The notes: a model not told the origin generated them from the sequence alone. Positions 1-9,884 are shown, numbered from the stretch's first letter. The stretch: 64,000 nt of DNA from WHTI01 sp963756365 (GCA_963756365.1 CAVWNF010000003.1:496001-560000), one strand, 5' to 3'. A program made the numbers and translations.

Positions 1-1677
1 CAGGGCTCCGGTCGAGGCGTAGACGAGGCGGATATCCCTCGCGGGGGAACGCTGAGGATCGCTGGAACCTCCGATGTCGACTTCATGGATCCGGCGGCTG
101 CCTATTACACGCTCTCGCTGTTCCTCGCGCGCGGCGTTTTCCGGCAGTTGGTGACTTTCCCCGCGACCGAGGATCCTGACGTGCGCAACGAGATCGTTCC
201 CGACCTTGCAACAGACACCGGCACCATCAGCGAAGACGGGTTGACGTACACCTTCACGTTGAAGGACAACATCAAGTACGGGCCCGCTCTTGGAGGCGAG
301 GATGTCCCGGGTGTGACCGGGGAGGAGATCACCTCGGCCGATCTCAAGTACGGGATCGAACGCGTCTTCCTTCCATCGGTGGGTGGGGGATACCCGTTCT
401 ATTACGCGGTCATCGAAGGGGCGCAGGACTATGCAGACGGGAAGGCCGACGAGATCGTCGGTATCGAGACCCCAGACGACAAGACGATCGTTTTCAACCT
501 GACTCAACCGGTGGGTGATTTCCCGATGCGTCTGGCGATGAGCGCGGCGACACCGGTCCCGCAGACCTACGCCGAGCAGTGGGACAAGGAAAAGGACTCG
601 AACTACGACAGCCACGTGATCTCGAGTGGTCCGTACTACATCAGCGAGTGGACGCCGAATGAGCAGATAACCCTCGAGCGGAATGAGCACTGGGATCCCG
701 AGTCGGACGACGTCCGAGAGGCTTACGTCGACACCGTTGATTGGAAGCTCGGGTTCGACAACGACGTGGGCGTCCAGAAGGTGATGGACGGCGAGTACGA
801 CCTGGGACTCGACGTGAACCCCCAAGGTCCTGGCCTTGAGCAGATCCTCGCCGATCCGGAACTCAAGAGCCGATTCATCAACGAGGTCGATCCCTGCACC
901 CGCTACATCTTCATGAACACTCGCGTAGAGCCGTTCGATGACCCGTTGGTGCGCGAAGCGGTCGAGTATGCGATCGACCGCGCGAACATCAAGACGCTGT
1001 TCGGTGGCCCGGTTACTGGTCCCGTAGCGACATCGATCATCCCCGAAGGTCTTCCTGGGGGCCTGTCCACGGACGAGTTCAACCCGTTCCCGAGCGACAA
1101 CCTCAGCGGGGACATGGTCAAGGCCAAGGAACTCATGGCCGAGGCCGGGTATCCGGATGGGTATGACGGCGAGGTCTTGGTGGTCGGTGCCTCAGACCCA
1201 CCACACGACAAGATCGCCGAGTCGGTGAGGGCTGATCTGGAGGAACTCGGATTCTCGAACCTCGACGTCAAGACTCCCGCGTACCCGAACCAGTACACGC
1301 AGTTCTATCAAGTGCCGTCTCGTGACGTCGGGATCGGAACGTCAGCAGGATGGTGTTCGGACTTCCCGGACGCTGGAACGTTCATCGAGCCGTTGTTCAA
1401 CGGTGACAACATCTCGGACTCGGCGAACCAGAACTACTCGCTGCTGGACGATCCTGCGATCAACGAAGAGATCCAGGCAGCGCTCCGTATCCCCCTTGGT
1501 CCCGAACGGGATCTCGCATGGGAGGAACTGAACCGGAAGCTAAGCGAGATGTCCCTATGGATCCCGTGGTCATGGGATAGCTCGAAGATCGTCTATGGCG
1601 AGGGTCTGACGAACGTTGTCTACAGCAACTTCTTCAATCAGGTCGACTGGGTGGTCGCAGGCGTAACGCACGACTGA
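1..1677 (+). CDS. ABC transporter substrate-binding protein, family 5 (peptide/oligopeptide type), 5' end cut by window
   Basis: The frame is open from base 1, so the gene starts outside the window and its signal peptide is not visible; 558 residues remain. The start of the visible part has the family-5 opening pattern GGTLRIAG..DVDFMDPAAAYY. The middle contains the DP-VREAVEYAIDR block and the end resembles extracytoplasmic peptide-binding proteins (EELNRKLSEMSLWIPW). Such proteins capture peptides, or sometimes nickel, sugars or opines, outside the membrane for an ABC importer. No permease or ATPase gene follows, so any partner genes lie upstream of the window. It is followed by a perfect hairpin and a convergent gene. 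The ligand cannot be told from sequence. Confidence 0.9.
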   Translation, partial: QGSGRGVDEADIPRGGTLRIAGTSDVDFMDPAAAYYTLSLFLARGVFRQLVTFPATEDPDVRNEIVPDLATDTGTISEDGLTYTFTLKDNIKYGPALGGEDVPGVTGEEITSADLKYGIERVFLPSVGGGYPFYYAVIEGAQDYADGKADEIVGIETPDDKTIVFNLTQPVGDFPMRLAMSAATPVPQTYAEQWDKEKDSNYDSHVISSGPYYISEWTPNEQITLERNEHWDPESDDVREAYVDTVDWKLGFDNDVGVQKVMDGEYDLGLDVNPQGPGLEQILADPELKSRFINEVDPCTRYIFMNTRVEPFDDPLVREAVEYAIDRANIKTLFGGPVTGPVATSIIPEGLPGGLSTDEFNPFPSDNLSGDMVKAKELMAEAGYPDGYDGEVLVVGASDPPHDKIAESVRADLEELGFSNLDVKTPAYPNQYTQFYQVPSRDVGIGTSAGWCSDFPDAGTFIEPLFNGDNISDSANQNYSLLDDPAINEEIQAALRIPLGPERDLAWEELNRKLSEMSLWIPWSWDSSKIVYGEGLTNVVYSNFFNQVDWVVAGVTHD

Positions 1678-1687
1678 CCAGGCGTTG

Positions 1688-1736
1688 GAGAGGACGAGCG
1701 GGACTCAGGATTCCCTCCCGGCCCGCTCGTCCTCTC
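1688..1736. terminator. Bidirectional hairpin between convergent genes
   Basis: A perfect 15-bp inverted repeat (1688-1702, GAGAGGACGAGCGGG, pairing with 1722-1736) with a 19-nt loop sits between the stop at 1677 and the convergent stop at 1741. There is no T-tract on either side, so it is a terminator-like structure of the kind common in high-GC actinobacteria rather than a classic intrinsic terminator. Confidence 0.75.
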
Positions 1737-1740
1737 TGCA

Positions 1741-3427
1741 TCAATCAGGGAGCGCACCTTCGAAACGACATCTGGCGATGTCGTCCATGAGATCGATCGG
1801 GAAGGCGGCCGCGAAGACGGGCTCGTCGCCACGATCTCGGTAACCAGCCGGAAGAACTTCTCCCGAGGGCCAGTTGTTCCGGATCGTGTAGCGGTTGAGG
1901 TAGCGGGCGATGTCGGTCTCGTCGATGCCCAGTCGGCTCGTCATCCTTCGATTCAGGAAGATGCCGTGGGCGGGCATCGTGATGATCATCGAGCGTTCCT
2001 TCGGAACCCCGAAACGACGATCGAGATCGCGCGTGAGTTCACCGGTTGAGATCGGCCATGCCCCGGTCCGAGATGCCTTGGGGGTGTTCCCGTGATCGGC
2101 GGTGACTATCACCACGAAGTCCTCGACCGATCCTTCGAGGTGGTCCACCAGGCGTCCGAGTGCCGCATCCTGTGCCTCCAGGACGACGCCCATCTGGCGC
2201 GAGTCCATGGATAGTTGGTGTCCGATCATGTCCGTCGCTTTGAAGTTCGTCAGCACCAGGTCGGTGATCCCGTCCGAGCCGTATTTCTTCTCGTCGATCA
2301 TCTGGATCAGCAGATCCGCTTCCCATTGAACCCAAGCCGGGTTGTTCTTGTGCTCCGCGATCTCCTGGCCCTCCCAGAGACCATCGACGGTGCCGTCGAT
2401 CCTGTCTGTTTCATCTATCCGTCGCTGGAGTCCAGCGGGGTCGAGTTCGGCCCAAGCCTTCTTGTAGTAGTCGCGGTTCGTCTCCGCCAACTTCCCGTGG
2501 GTCTTACCGGTGATGATCCCAAGGTGGTCGCGGTCGGCTCCAGGGAGACTCGCCCCCTTCCCCATCATCCCCAGGTGCCAGGTTTGCCACGCGACCAGTC
2601 CAACCTTCGAGCGCCCGTCGAATGCCTCGTCGAGATCATCCGAGAAAGTTGTTGTCTTCAGATCCTGTGGCAGGAGGTCGTCGAACGCCTCGCGGACCCG
2701 CCCCGAGTCGTCCCGGTACTTGATCGCGGTGACCCCGTGAGTGCGCGGGAAATATCCAGATCCGAACGTCGAGTGGGTAGACGGCGTGATCGAGGGAGAC
2801 GATCCGACTGTAGCGGCGGTATAGGAAACGCCCTGCTCCATCATCCCCTCGAGCACCGGCCACTTGTCAGGGAACCTCTCCAGAACGTTGTTCCCGACCC
2901 CGTCCCACATCACCGAGAGGATCACGCGTGGACGTGGGCGATCGTTGCCGAGCGTTTCCGTGAGCGGATCTCCGTCACGCTCGTCAAGATCGACCCCGGT
3001 GAGGGCGCCCACGGTGGGATAGACGTCGGCGAGCGTGACCGGTCTGTCGACGGCTCCGATAGACGGGATAAGACCCGGTCCGTAGACCACAAGCGGAACT
3101 TCCGCCACGTAGTCCCATGGCCCCGTGTGACTCGTGTAATCGAAAGCGCCCACGTAGTTGGGCTCGTTAGGAACGAACAAGATGTCCTGGTCGTGGATCC
3201 CGTCTGCCCCGCGCCATAACCGTTCGACCAAAGAGGGGGCCAAGGAGCAGCCTCTCTGAAGGGGATCGTCCGACTCGAACGAGCGGTCTTCTTCGGCCAA
3301 GCGTCGTGCGGCGGCAGAACCTTCCGCGTCCGGAGCCGCGCAGGATCAGCGTCGCGGTTACCCCCAATGACAGAACGACGATCGCTCCGATCACCGACAG
3401 GGAACGGGCTGAGAACGACAGGGGCAT
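1741..3427 (-). CDS. Membrane-anchored or secreted alkaline phosphatase / type I phosphodiesterase-nucleotide pyrophosphatase family protein (frameshift near N-terminus)
   Basis: The body (1741-about 3345) has the alkaline phosphatase superfamily metal sites: VMWDGVGNN, a nucleophile region SPSITPSTHSTFGSG, TDMIGHQL, TADHGNT and a late MPAHGIF. In its own frame it could only start at a weak TTG (3300). An overlapping frame starting with ATG at 3427 encodes MPLSFSARSLSVIGAIVVLS, a good signal/anchor helix, and that ATG has TAGCAT 6 nt upstream (a leaderless -10). I infer one gene with a single-base shift between about 3305 and 3345. The protein would act outside the membrane on phosphomono- or diesters. 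It is divergent from the mannosidase gene, 32 bp away. Substrate unknown. Confidence 0.8.
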
Positions 3428-3459
3428 CCCCCGATGCTATCCGCCGCGATACTGGAGGG

Positions 3460-5591
3460 ATGCGACCGATCCATCTCGTGGCACACACCCACTGGGATAG
3501 AGAGTGGTACCTGTCTTTCGAGGGCTTCCGCGAGAAGCTGATCCCGACGCTGGACGGGATCCTCGACCTTCTTTCGGGGGCAGATGGTTGGTCGCATTTC
3601 CATCTCGACGGGCAAACCGCCATGGTCGATGACTATCTCGAGGTCTGTCCCGAGCGCGCCGCCGAGCTTGAGCGCCACGTTGCCAGTGGCGCGTTATCGG
3701 TTGGCCCATGGGTGACCCTGGTCGATGAGTTCCTGGTCTCGGGAGAATCCATCCTCAGGAATCTCGAGGACGGACTCGCGCGAGCAGCAGAGCTCGGGGC
3801 TGCTCCGACCATCGCCTATCTCCCCGATCAGTTCGGTCACGTGGGCCAGATGCCGCAGATCTTGTCTTTGTACGGTTTCGAGCAGGTCGTCGTGTGGAGG
3901 GGAGTGCCTTCCCAGGTGACGGGCTCCGGGTTCGTGTGGTCCAGCCCTGACGGCTCCGAGGTGGGCGCTTTCTATCTCCCGTTCGGCTACGGCCAAGGGG
4001 CCCGGATGGAGGACGAACCGAGCGCATTCGTGCACCGGATCGAGGAAGAGGTCGGCCGGCTGGAGCCCTTCCTCGATCGCCGGCGAGCCGGCGCTGGTGC
4101 CCGTGGGCGACGATCACGAGCGCCCGATCCCACATCTCCCGGCCCTCATCGATGCGGCTCGGGCGACGGGGCTCGACGTCGAACTCGTGTCGTATCAACA
4201 GCACCTTTCGGATCGTCCAACTCCGAGTGTTTCCGTCACAGGGGAGTTGCGGTCGGGAGCCCGTGCCAACCTCCTTCCGAACACCTACGGGGTGCGCCCC
4301 CATCAGAAGGTCGAGCGAGCGAGGGTCGAGCACCTCCTCGAGCGGTATGCGGAACCCCTTGCGGCTCTCGTAGAAGGCGAGTGGCCTGCAGAACTGTTGT
4401 CCGAGGCCTGGGGGCTTCTGCATCTGAATGGAGCCCATGACTCGGTGTGCGGCTGTTCAACGGATGAGGTCGCCGACGACGTCGATGCGAGGACCGCAGC
4501 GGCGAGCGAGATCGGCTACGAGATCGTTTCCGATGCGCTCGGCCGAGTGGCCGCGTCGGTACGGGAGGAGGGCACGCTCGTCTTCAATCCCTCACCGTTC
4601 GAGCGTTTCGGGGTGCCTGGCCTGGGATGGCGCGTGTTCGACGACTTCGATCCGGCCCCCGTGCGGCTCTCTCCGTGGATCGACGGCGAGTACGTGGTGA
4701 TCCCGGCGGACCCGGCACCGTTCCGCGTGAGGATCGAGGACCAAGGAGATGTTGGCGATCTGTACACCTTCGAGGCGAGTGGTGCGCCCGAGATCGCCGA
4801 CGCGACCGTGCGCGATGACGAAGCCCATCTGGGATCGGGCCGCTCCGATGTGAGCATCTCAGCGTGGCAGGTGCCGGGAGAGGACCTCGTGCGACTCCAC
4901 ATCGAACTGACCAACGACGCACCGGATCACCGGGTCAGATTGCTGGTCGAGACCGATGGTTCAGTGGGGACGAGCCTCGCGGGTGCCCCGTTCGAGATCG
5001 TGGCGAGGCCGCGCGAGGGAGAGGGAGGAGAGAGCGAACCCCCCTCGAGGTGGTGGCCGGCGCGTGGGTTCGTCTGTGCGGGCTCTGTGGGCGTGCTCTC
5101 GGAGGGCGTGTTCGAGTACGAGGTCACTGACGACGCGCTGGCGGTAACGCTGGTGCGCTGCACCGGCAACATCAGTCGTCAGTCGTTGACGACCCGCAAG
5201 GTCGTTGCAGGACCAGACGTGCCGACGCCGGGCGCACAAGGGATATCGACGCACACCTTCGAGCTGGGCCTGTGCCGCGGCATCGGATGGGACGGAGATG
5301 ATCGAAGCGTGGGAGCGCTTCGCCCTCGATCCATTAGTCACAAGGACGATGGGGGCCGGAGACCGACCTCCGGTGGGATCGTTCCTCGCGGTGGACGTTC
5401 CCGCGCTGTCTTCGATACGGCGGAAAGAAGGGAACCTGACGGTTACGGTGTGGAATCCAACGGGGGAGAGCGTTACGGCTTCGGTCGGCAGCCGCCGGGT
5501 AGACCTCGGTCCCAGCGCTATCGAGCAGGTAGTTCTGGAGGATGCACTAACCTCGAACGGACTCAGAGCAACGGTGCGGTGTAACGGTTAA
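3460..5591 (+). CDS. Alpha-mannosidase, glycoside hydrolase family 38 (two apparent frameshifts)
   Basis: The start at ATG 3460 gives MRPIHLVAHTHWDREWYLSF, the canonical GH38 N-terminus with metal-binding His and Asp. The nucleophile Asp lies in YLPDQFGHVGQMPQIL. The segment NGAHDSVCGCSTDEV, typical of the catalytic/middle domain, lies in a second frame entered near 4060-4095. A beta-sandwich C-terminal region follows, and the last roughly 100 residues lie in a third frame entered near 5270-5300, ending at 5591. The total is about 710 residues, in the range of shorter bacterial GH38 enzymes. It would hydrolyse alpha-mannosides in the cytoplasm, as no signal peptide is seen. The two shifts are probably sequence errors; otherwise the gene is dead. 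Confidence 0.85.
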
Positions 5592-5612
5592 GGCGCGATG
5601 TAACGGCTAAGG
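5580..5612 (+). repeat. Imperfect 14-bp direct repeat spanning the mannosidase stop and the next ribosome-binding site
   Basis: TGTAACGGTTAAGG (5580-5593) recurs as TGTAACGGCTAAGG (5599-5612), 13 of 14 identical with a 19-bp period. The first copy contains the mannosidase stop codon. The second leads into AAGGAG, the ribosome-binding site of the CBS gene (ATG 5623). It looks like a small local duplication. Confidence 0.7.
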
Positions 5613-5622
5613 AGCGTGAGGG

Positions 5623-6093
5623 ATGGGGGATCGAACCGGCGAGAAGGTTCGCAAGGTATCGGAGATCATGAGCTCACCGGCGGTGACAGCTACGTCTTCG
5701 GAGACGATCGCTGCGGTTGCCAGCCGGATGAGTGATGAGAAGGTCGGTTCCGTCGTCGTGGTCGATGGCGTTCGACCGGTAGGGATCCTCACCGAACGAG
5801 ACCTCCTGAGATTCGCGGGTTCCGGTGCGGATCCTTCCGGGACGAAGGTGTCCGAGTGGATGACCGAGGACCCCGACACCGTGGCCCCCGACTCTCCCAT
5901 CGCAGAGGCGTTCGCGTCACTTGCGGAGCGGGGCTACCGCCACATCCCGGTCGTCGAGGACGGCACCCTCATGGGGGTCGTATCGCTGAGGGACATGATG
6001 CGGGTGGCGAGGATCCAGCCATTCGAAACCCTTGCCGCTCGAGATCCCGAAAGGACTCGAAGGTGTTGCGGTCGCGGACACGACGATCGGTGA
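5623..6093 (+). CDS. Tandem CBS-domain protein, probably the N-terminal part of a CBS-citrate synthase fusion
   Basis: It starts at ATG 5623 behind AAGGAG. Two CBS motifs are visible: VSEIMSSPAVTATSSETI to GILTERDLLRFA, and VSEWMTEDPDTVAPDSPI to GVVSLRDMMRVAR, at about residues 10-65 and 75-128. CBS pairs bind adenosine nucleotides and regulate attached or partner enzymes. After RIQPFE the reading frame becomes arginine-rich nonsense and overlaps the citrate synthase frame by 62 nt. The simplest reading is a one-base shift near 6020-6045 joining the CBS pair to citrate synthase as a single polypeptide. As drawn, it could also be a separate 156-residue regulatory protein. Confidence 0.85.
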   Translation: MGDRTGEKVRKVSEIMSSPAVTATSSETIAAVASRMSDEKVGSVVVVDGVRPVGILTERDLLRFAGSGADPSGTKVSEWMTEDPDTVAPDSPIAEAFASLAERGYRHIPVVEDGTLMGVVSLRDMMRVARIQPFETLAARDPERTRRCCGRGHDDR

Positions 6094-7166
6094 CGTTAGG
6101 GGTCTTGAGGGGTTCTATCACTACCGTCAGTACAACGCCGTGGACCTTGCCGAGCATCGGACGATCGAAGACGTATGGCACCTGCTCTTCGAAGGCGAGT
6201 TACCAACCGACGCTCAGAGGGCGGCGTTCATCGAGCAGGTTGCTCCGCTCCGAGGGATCCCAGACGATGCGAAAGAGCTTCTTCCTAAGATCGCGACAGC
6301 GGGCCAGAAGTTCATCCCGTTGGATGCGCTGCGCAGCGCCTACTCGATGATCGCGTCGAGCCTCGACTTCAAGCCGTGGCTCGATATCTCGTACGAGGAA
6401 CTCAAAGAGCAGGCGTTGCGCACCTGCGCCGTCGTTCCTACTCTGATCATGGCGCTGTACAGGCTCAGGGAAGGGAAGGATCCGATCGATCCCCACCCAG
6501 ACCTCCCTTACGCAGCCAACTACCTGTACATGCTGAGCGGCGAGATCCCTGAACCTGAACACGCGAGCGCGGTCGAGCATTACCTGATCTCGACGATCGA
6601 CCATGGCTTCAACGCTTCGACGTTCACAGCCACGCGTCATCACTTCGACGGGAGCCGACCTCGGGTCGGCGGTCCTCGGCGCGATCGGCGCGCTGAGCGG
6701 ACCGCTTCATGGCGGGGCTCCATCTAGAGCACTCGACATGCTGGACGCTATCGGCACGCCCGAGAACGCAGAGTCATGGATCAGGAACGCCGTGACATCC
6801 GGCGAGCGGATCATGGGGTTCGGTCACCGCGTCTATAAGACGGACGATCCACGCTCGGTGATGTTACGGGGCGTTGCAGAGCGGCTGGGCGGCGACAAGG
6901 TGGAGTTCGCGAAGAAGATCGAGAAGACCGTCGTCGAGGTCTTGGAAGAGTTGAAGCCTGGACGGAAGCTCTACGCGAACGTCGAGTTCTATGCAGGCGT
7001 CGTGATGGAGACGATCGGGTTGCCGAGGACACTGTTCACGCCCACGTTCGCGTCCAGCCGGGTGATCGGGTGGACGACTCACATCCTCGAACAGGCTGCG
7101 GACAATCGACTGATCCGACCGAGCGCTACCTACGTGGGCCCGGAACCACCTCAGCCTCTCCCTTAG
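6032..7166 (+). CDS. Citrate synthase (or 2-methylcitrate synthase) family, frameshift at about 6632
   Basis: This family condenses acetyl-CoA with oxaloacetate at entry to the TCA cycle. The N-terminal half (GLEGVAVADTTIGDVRGLEG, EDVWHLLFEGELP) is in one frame. Removing one base near A6632 gives TFTARVITSTGADLGSAV and joins it to the C-terminal half with SGPLHGGAPSRAL (first catalytic His) and GFGHRVYKTDDPR (second catalytic His). The position of the catalytic Asp carries Glu: NVEFYAG instead of the usual NVDFYS. There is no convincing start codon or ribosome-binding site for a free-standing protein (only TTG 6032), which supports fusion to the preceding CBS domains. It ends by overlapping the convergent kinase gene (TAG 7164-7166 against TAA 7163-7165). 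Confidence 0.88.
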
Positions 7167-8287
7167 GTCGGGGCGAGAAGGCGGATGGTGAACGTCGTTC
7201 CGGTCTCGGGTGCCGTATCGACCTCGAGCGTTCCGCCCGAGGACTCGATCACCCGGCGGGCCACGTAGAGCGAAAGTCCGAGTCCGCCGACGGATCGTGT
7301 CGACGACGAGTCGCCCTGGACGAACGGGGAGTTGAGCAAGCGTTCCAGTACCGCTGGATGCATCCCTGGTCCCTCGTCCGCGACCGTCACGAACGGACCG
7401 TCATCCGTATGACCCACATCGATGTCGATCCGCCCCCGGGTGAACGTCAGGGCGTTGTCTAGGAGAGCGACCAAGACCTCGGTCAGGCTGTTGGGGTCTC
7501 CCGTGGCCTCAAGCGGCTCTGGGCTATAGACGATCTTGCGCCCCGATGCCTTGCTATCGAGGATGCGGATCGAGTCGGCGATGCTCTCATCGAGTCTGAA
7601 GACCGTCGGCTCGATGCCGACCCCACCCCTGTTGATGCCCGAGACCATAAGGATCTTCTCGACCATGCTGGACAGGCGATCGCATTGGCGAGACATCGAG
7701 TCGAGAAGGTCCATCTTCGTGGACTCGTCGATCTCGACCCAGCCTCGCTTGAGGGTGTGGACCCCACCTTTGATGGAGGTCAGCGGGGTCCTCAACTCGT
7801 GGCTCACTACGGAGACGAACTCGCTCTTCATCCGGTCGAGTTCCGCCAGCGCTCGGGCTTCCTTCTTGTGCATCTCGGCCATGTCGTCCATGACAGCCTT
7901 CGTAACGTTCTTGTCGAGAGCGCCCTGGCCGTTGGCTACCGCGCGCAGCGAATCGATCAGCTCGTCCGTGGCCCCGCCTTTTAGGAGGTACCCCGCTGCT
8001 CCGGCCTTGACCATCGCCGACACCAGGGACATCTCGCCGAACGCGGTCAGACCCACCACGTGCACTTCCGGATGCCGTTCCTTGATGACCTGGGTCGCCT
8101 CGGCGCCGTTCATCACGGGCATGTTCATGTCCATCAGGACGATGTCGGGGTCTAGCTCGTCAACGGCGCGAACGGCTTCCTCACCGTTGCACCCTTCGCC
8201 TACCACCTCGAAGTCGTCCCTCAACTCGAGGAGCTGGCGTAGCCCTCTCCGGATGGGAGCGTGATCGTCTACCAGGAGTACCTTCAT
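7163..8287 (-). CDS. Hybrid signalling protein: N-terminal response-regulator receiver plus histidine kinase
   Basis: I chose ATG 8287 (MKVLLVDDHAPIRRGLRQLL) because the receiver domain begins there. Domains in order: REC, about residues 1-120, with the acidic pair DD and phospho-acceptor in VLMDMNMP and the conserved Lys in GYLLKGG; a short coiled linker; HisKA with VSVVSHELRTPL, about residue 170; HATPase_c with LLDNALTF, DEGPG and GGLGLSL. There are no membrane segments, so it is a soluble protein. The REC-first arrangement suggests it receives phosphate or a signal from another kinase and controls its own kinase output. No partner regulator with a DNA-binding domain is adjacent. Confidence 0.9.
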   Translation of the reverse strand: MKVLLVDDHAPIRRGLRQLLELRDDFEVVGEGCNGEEAVRAVDELDPDIVLMDMNMPVMNGAEATQVIKERHPEVHVVGLTAFGEMSLVSAMVKAGAAGYLLKGGATDELIDSLRAVANGQGALDKNVTKAVMDDMAEMHKKEARALAELDRMKSEFVSVVSHELRTPLTSIKGGVHTLKRGWVEIDESTKMDLLDSMSRQCDRLSSMVEKILMVSGINRGGVGIEPTVFRLDESIADSIRILDSKASGRKIVYSPEPLEATGDPNSLTEVLVALLDNALTFTRGRIDIDVGHTDDGPFVTVADEGPGMHPAVLERLLNSPFVQGDSSSTRSVGGLGLSLYVARRVIESSGGTLEVDTAPETGTTFTIRLLAPT

Positions 8288-8421
8288 GGCTACAACATCG
8301 GCTCCTTCGAGAGCCCGATTCAACCCCTCTCGGAGGGAATCGCGCACACGTTCGGGTGAAAAACCCTGGCCAGGCTCTGCGAGGATGCAGGGCTGACCGA
8401 GCGGGCGACTGGAGGGTCACG

Positions 8422-9456
8422 GTGTCGGACAGCATCAGATTGACCGCGTACTCCCATGGTGGAGGGTGCGCCTGCAAGTTGAGCATCCAGGAACTGGATG
8501 AGATCCTCGCCTACCTTCCCCCTACGCCGCTCGATCCCCGGGTCCTGGTGGGCCTCGATCGCCCTGACGATGCGGGGGTAGTGCGCCTGACCGATGAGAT
8601 CGCCCTCGTGCAGACCGTCGATTTCTTCACCCCGATAGTGGATGACCCCTACTCGTGGGGCCGGATAGCCGCGGTGAATGCCCTATCCGATGTCTACGCG
8701 ATGGGCGGGGTGCCTCTCAGCGCACTCAACCTGGTGGCGTGGCCTCGTTCCCTCGACCTCGCCCTTCTCGGCCGGGTGCTCGAGGGGGGTAGGTCCGCGT
8801 GCGAGGAGGCAGGGGTTGCGGTGGTAGGAGGGCACTCCGTTGACGACCCGGAACCCAAGTTCGGGCTCGCGGTCACGGGTACGGTCCACCCCGATCGGTT
8901 CGTGACCAAGGTTGGTGGTTCCCCGGGAGACGAACTGGTGCTGACCAAGCCCCTCGGGACCGGCATCGTCACCCATGCCATCAAGCACGGCGACCCTTCG
9001 CCCGAGCACGTTGAGGCGGCGGTTTCGGTGATGGGGGAGCTCAATCGGGCCGCCGCGGAAGCGATGCTCGAGGTCGGGGTTTCGGCAGCCACCGATGTCA
9101 CGGGCTTCGGCCTGTTGGGACATCTGTCCCAGATGCTGGAGGGACGCCTTGACGCTGAGCTCGCTCTTGCCGACGTTCCATTACTTCCAGGCGTTCTGGG
9201 TATGGTCGCCGACGGCATCTTCCCAGGTGGGAGCGAGCGGAACAGGACAGCGATCGCTCCGTTCGTGGACACCTCGGTCACCGAGAACGAGACCGCGGTT
9301 CTCTTCGATGCTCAGACATCAGGCGGATTGCTGATCGCCGTTCCCGCCACCAGGCGAGACGAGCTTCTCGAGGCTCTGGCATCGAGAGGCGCCCGGGGGA
9401 GCACGATCGGCCGACTAACAAGTGGAAAGGGACGGATCAAGGTGACAGACACGTGA
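8422..9456 (+). CDS. selD: Selenide, water dikinase (selenophosphate synthetase), Cys form
   Basis: It makes selenophosphate from selenide and ATP, the selenium donor for selenocysteine, selenouridine-tRNA or Se-cofactors. GTG 8422 follows GGAGGG (8411-8416) and gives IRLTAYSHGGGCACKLS, closely matching E. coli IRLTQYSHGAGCGCK, with Cys rather than Sec at the catalytic position and the essential Lys two residues on. The ATP/AIRS-fold motifs VDFFTPIVDDPYSWG, NALSDVYAMGG and GGHSVDDPEPKFGLA are present. Length (344 aa) is normal. Its TGA overlaps the GTG of mec (GTGA), so it is translationally coupled to the cysteine operon. No selA, selB or tRNA-Sec is seen in the window. Confidence 0.95.
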   Translation: MSDSIRLTAYSHGGGCACKLSIQELDEILAYLPPTPLDPRVLVGLDRPDDAGVVRLTDEIALVQTVDFFTPIVDDPYSWGRIAAVNALSDVYAMGGVPLSALNLVAWPRSLDLALLGRVLEGGRSACEEAGVAVVGGHSVDDPEPKFGLAVTGTVHPDRFVTKVGGSPGDELVLTKPLGTGIVTHAIKHGDPSPEHVEAAVSVMGELNRAAAEAMLEVGVSAATDVTGFGLLGHLSQMLEGRLDAELALADVPLLPGVLGMVADGIFPGGSERNRTAIAPFVDTSVTENETAVLFDAQTSGGLLIAVPATRRDELLEALASRGARGSTIGRLTSGKGRIKVTDT

Positions 9457-9884
9457 GCGGGGCCGAGGAACTGCGCTTCCCGAAGGCCATAGCGGACGAC
9501 ATGATCGAGTACTGCCTCGACGGGCGTCCGAACGAGGCGTGTGGGCTGCTCGCGGGCGATGGGGACGAGGTGACGCAGGTTTACCGGATGGCCAACGCCT
9601 CGGCAAGCCCTGTCCGGTACGCGCTGGAGCCCAAGGAGCAGTTGGACGTCTACCGCGCTATCGATGACGCCGGCTGGTCGCTCGGAGGCGTGTTCCACTC
9701 CCACACGAGGACCGAGGCGTACCCCTCGCCCACGGACGTTAGGGAAGCCCGCGAGGATGTCCCCTACGTGATCGTGTCGCTTGCAACCGATCCACCGGTG
9801 ATCCGGGCCTTTCGGATCGTGAAGGAGGCGTGGCACGCCGAGACCGGCGAGATCGAGGAAATCTCTGTCACGGTTCTGGGTTGA
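9453..9884 (+). CDS. mec: JAMM/MPN+ metalloprotease acting on CysO-cysteine (Mec family)
   Basis: The JAMM zinc motif is complete: NEACGLLAG supplies the Glu, and HSHTRTEAYPSPTD supplies HxH and the Asp ten residues on. In Mycobacterium tuberculosis the homologue releases free cysteine from the CysO C-terminal thiocarboxylate adduct. The neighbours here (cysO, cysM) are in the same order. GTG 9453 overlaps the selD stop. Length 143 aa is typical. Function is inferred from motif plus synteny. Confidence 0.92.
   Translation: MSGAEELRFPKAIADDMIEYCLDGRPNEACGLLAGDGDEVTQVYRMANASASPVRYALEPKEQLDVYRAIDDAGWSLGGVFHSHTRTEAYPSPTDVREAREDVPYVIVSLATDPPVIRAFRIVKEAWHAETGEIEEISVTVLG

Noticed and set aside
2215..3219. 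Long plus-strand ORF (334 codons) opposite the phosphatase gene
   Set aside because: It is antisense to a gene with clear metal-site motifs, and its composition is Arg/Val-rich without any family motif, typical of shadow frames in high-GC DNA.
3340..3350. In-frame TGA upstream of the phosphatase considered as a selenocysteine codon because selD is present
   Set aside because: The sequence upstream in that frame is not protein-like, while a one-base shift joins the body to a good signal peptide with its own promoter box. No SECIS-like hairpin was evident.
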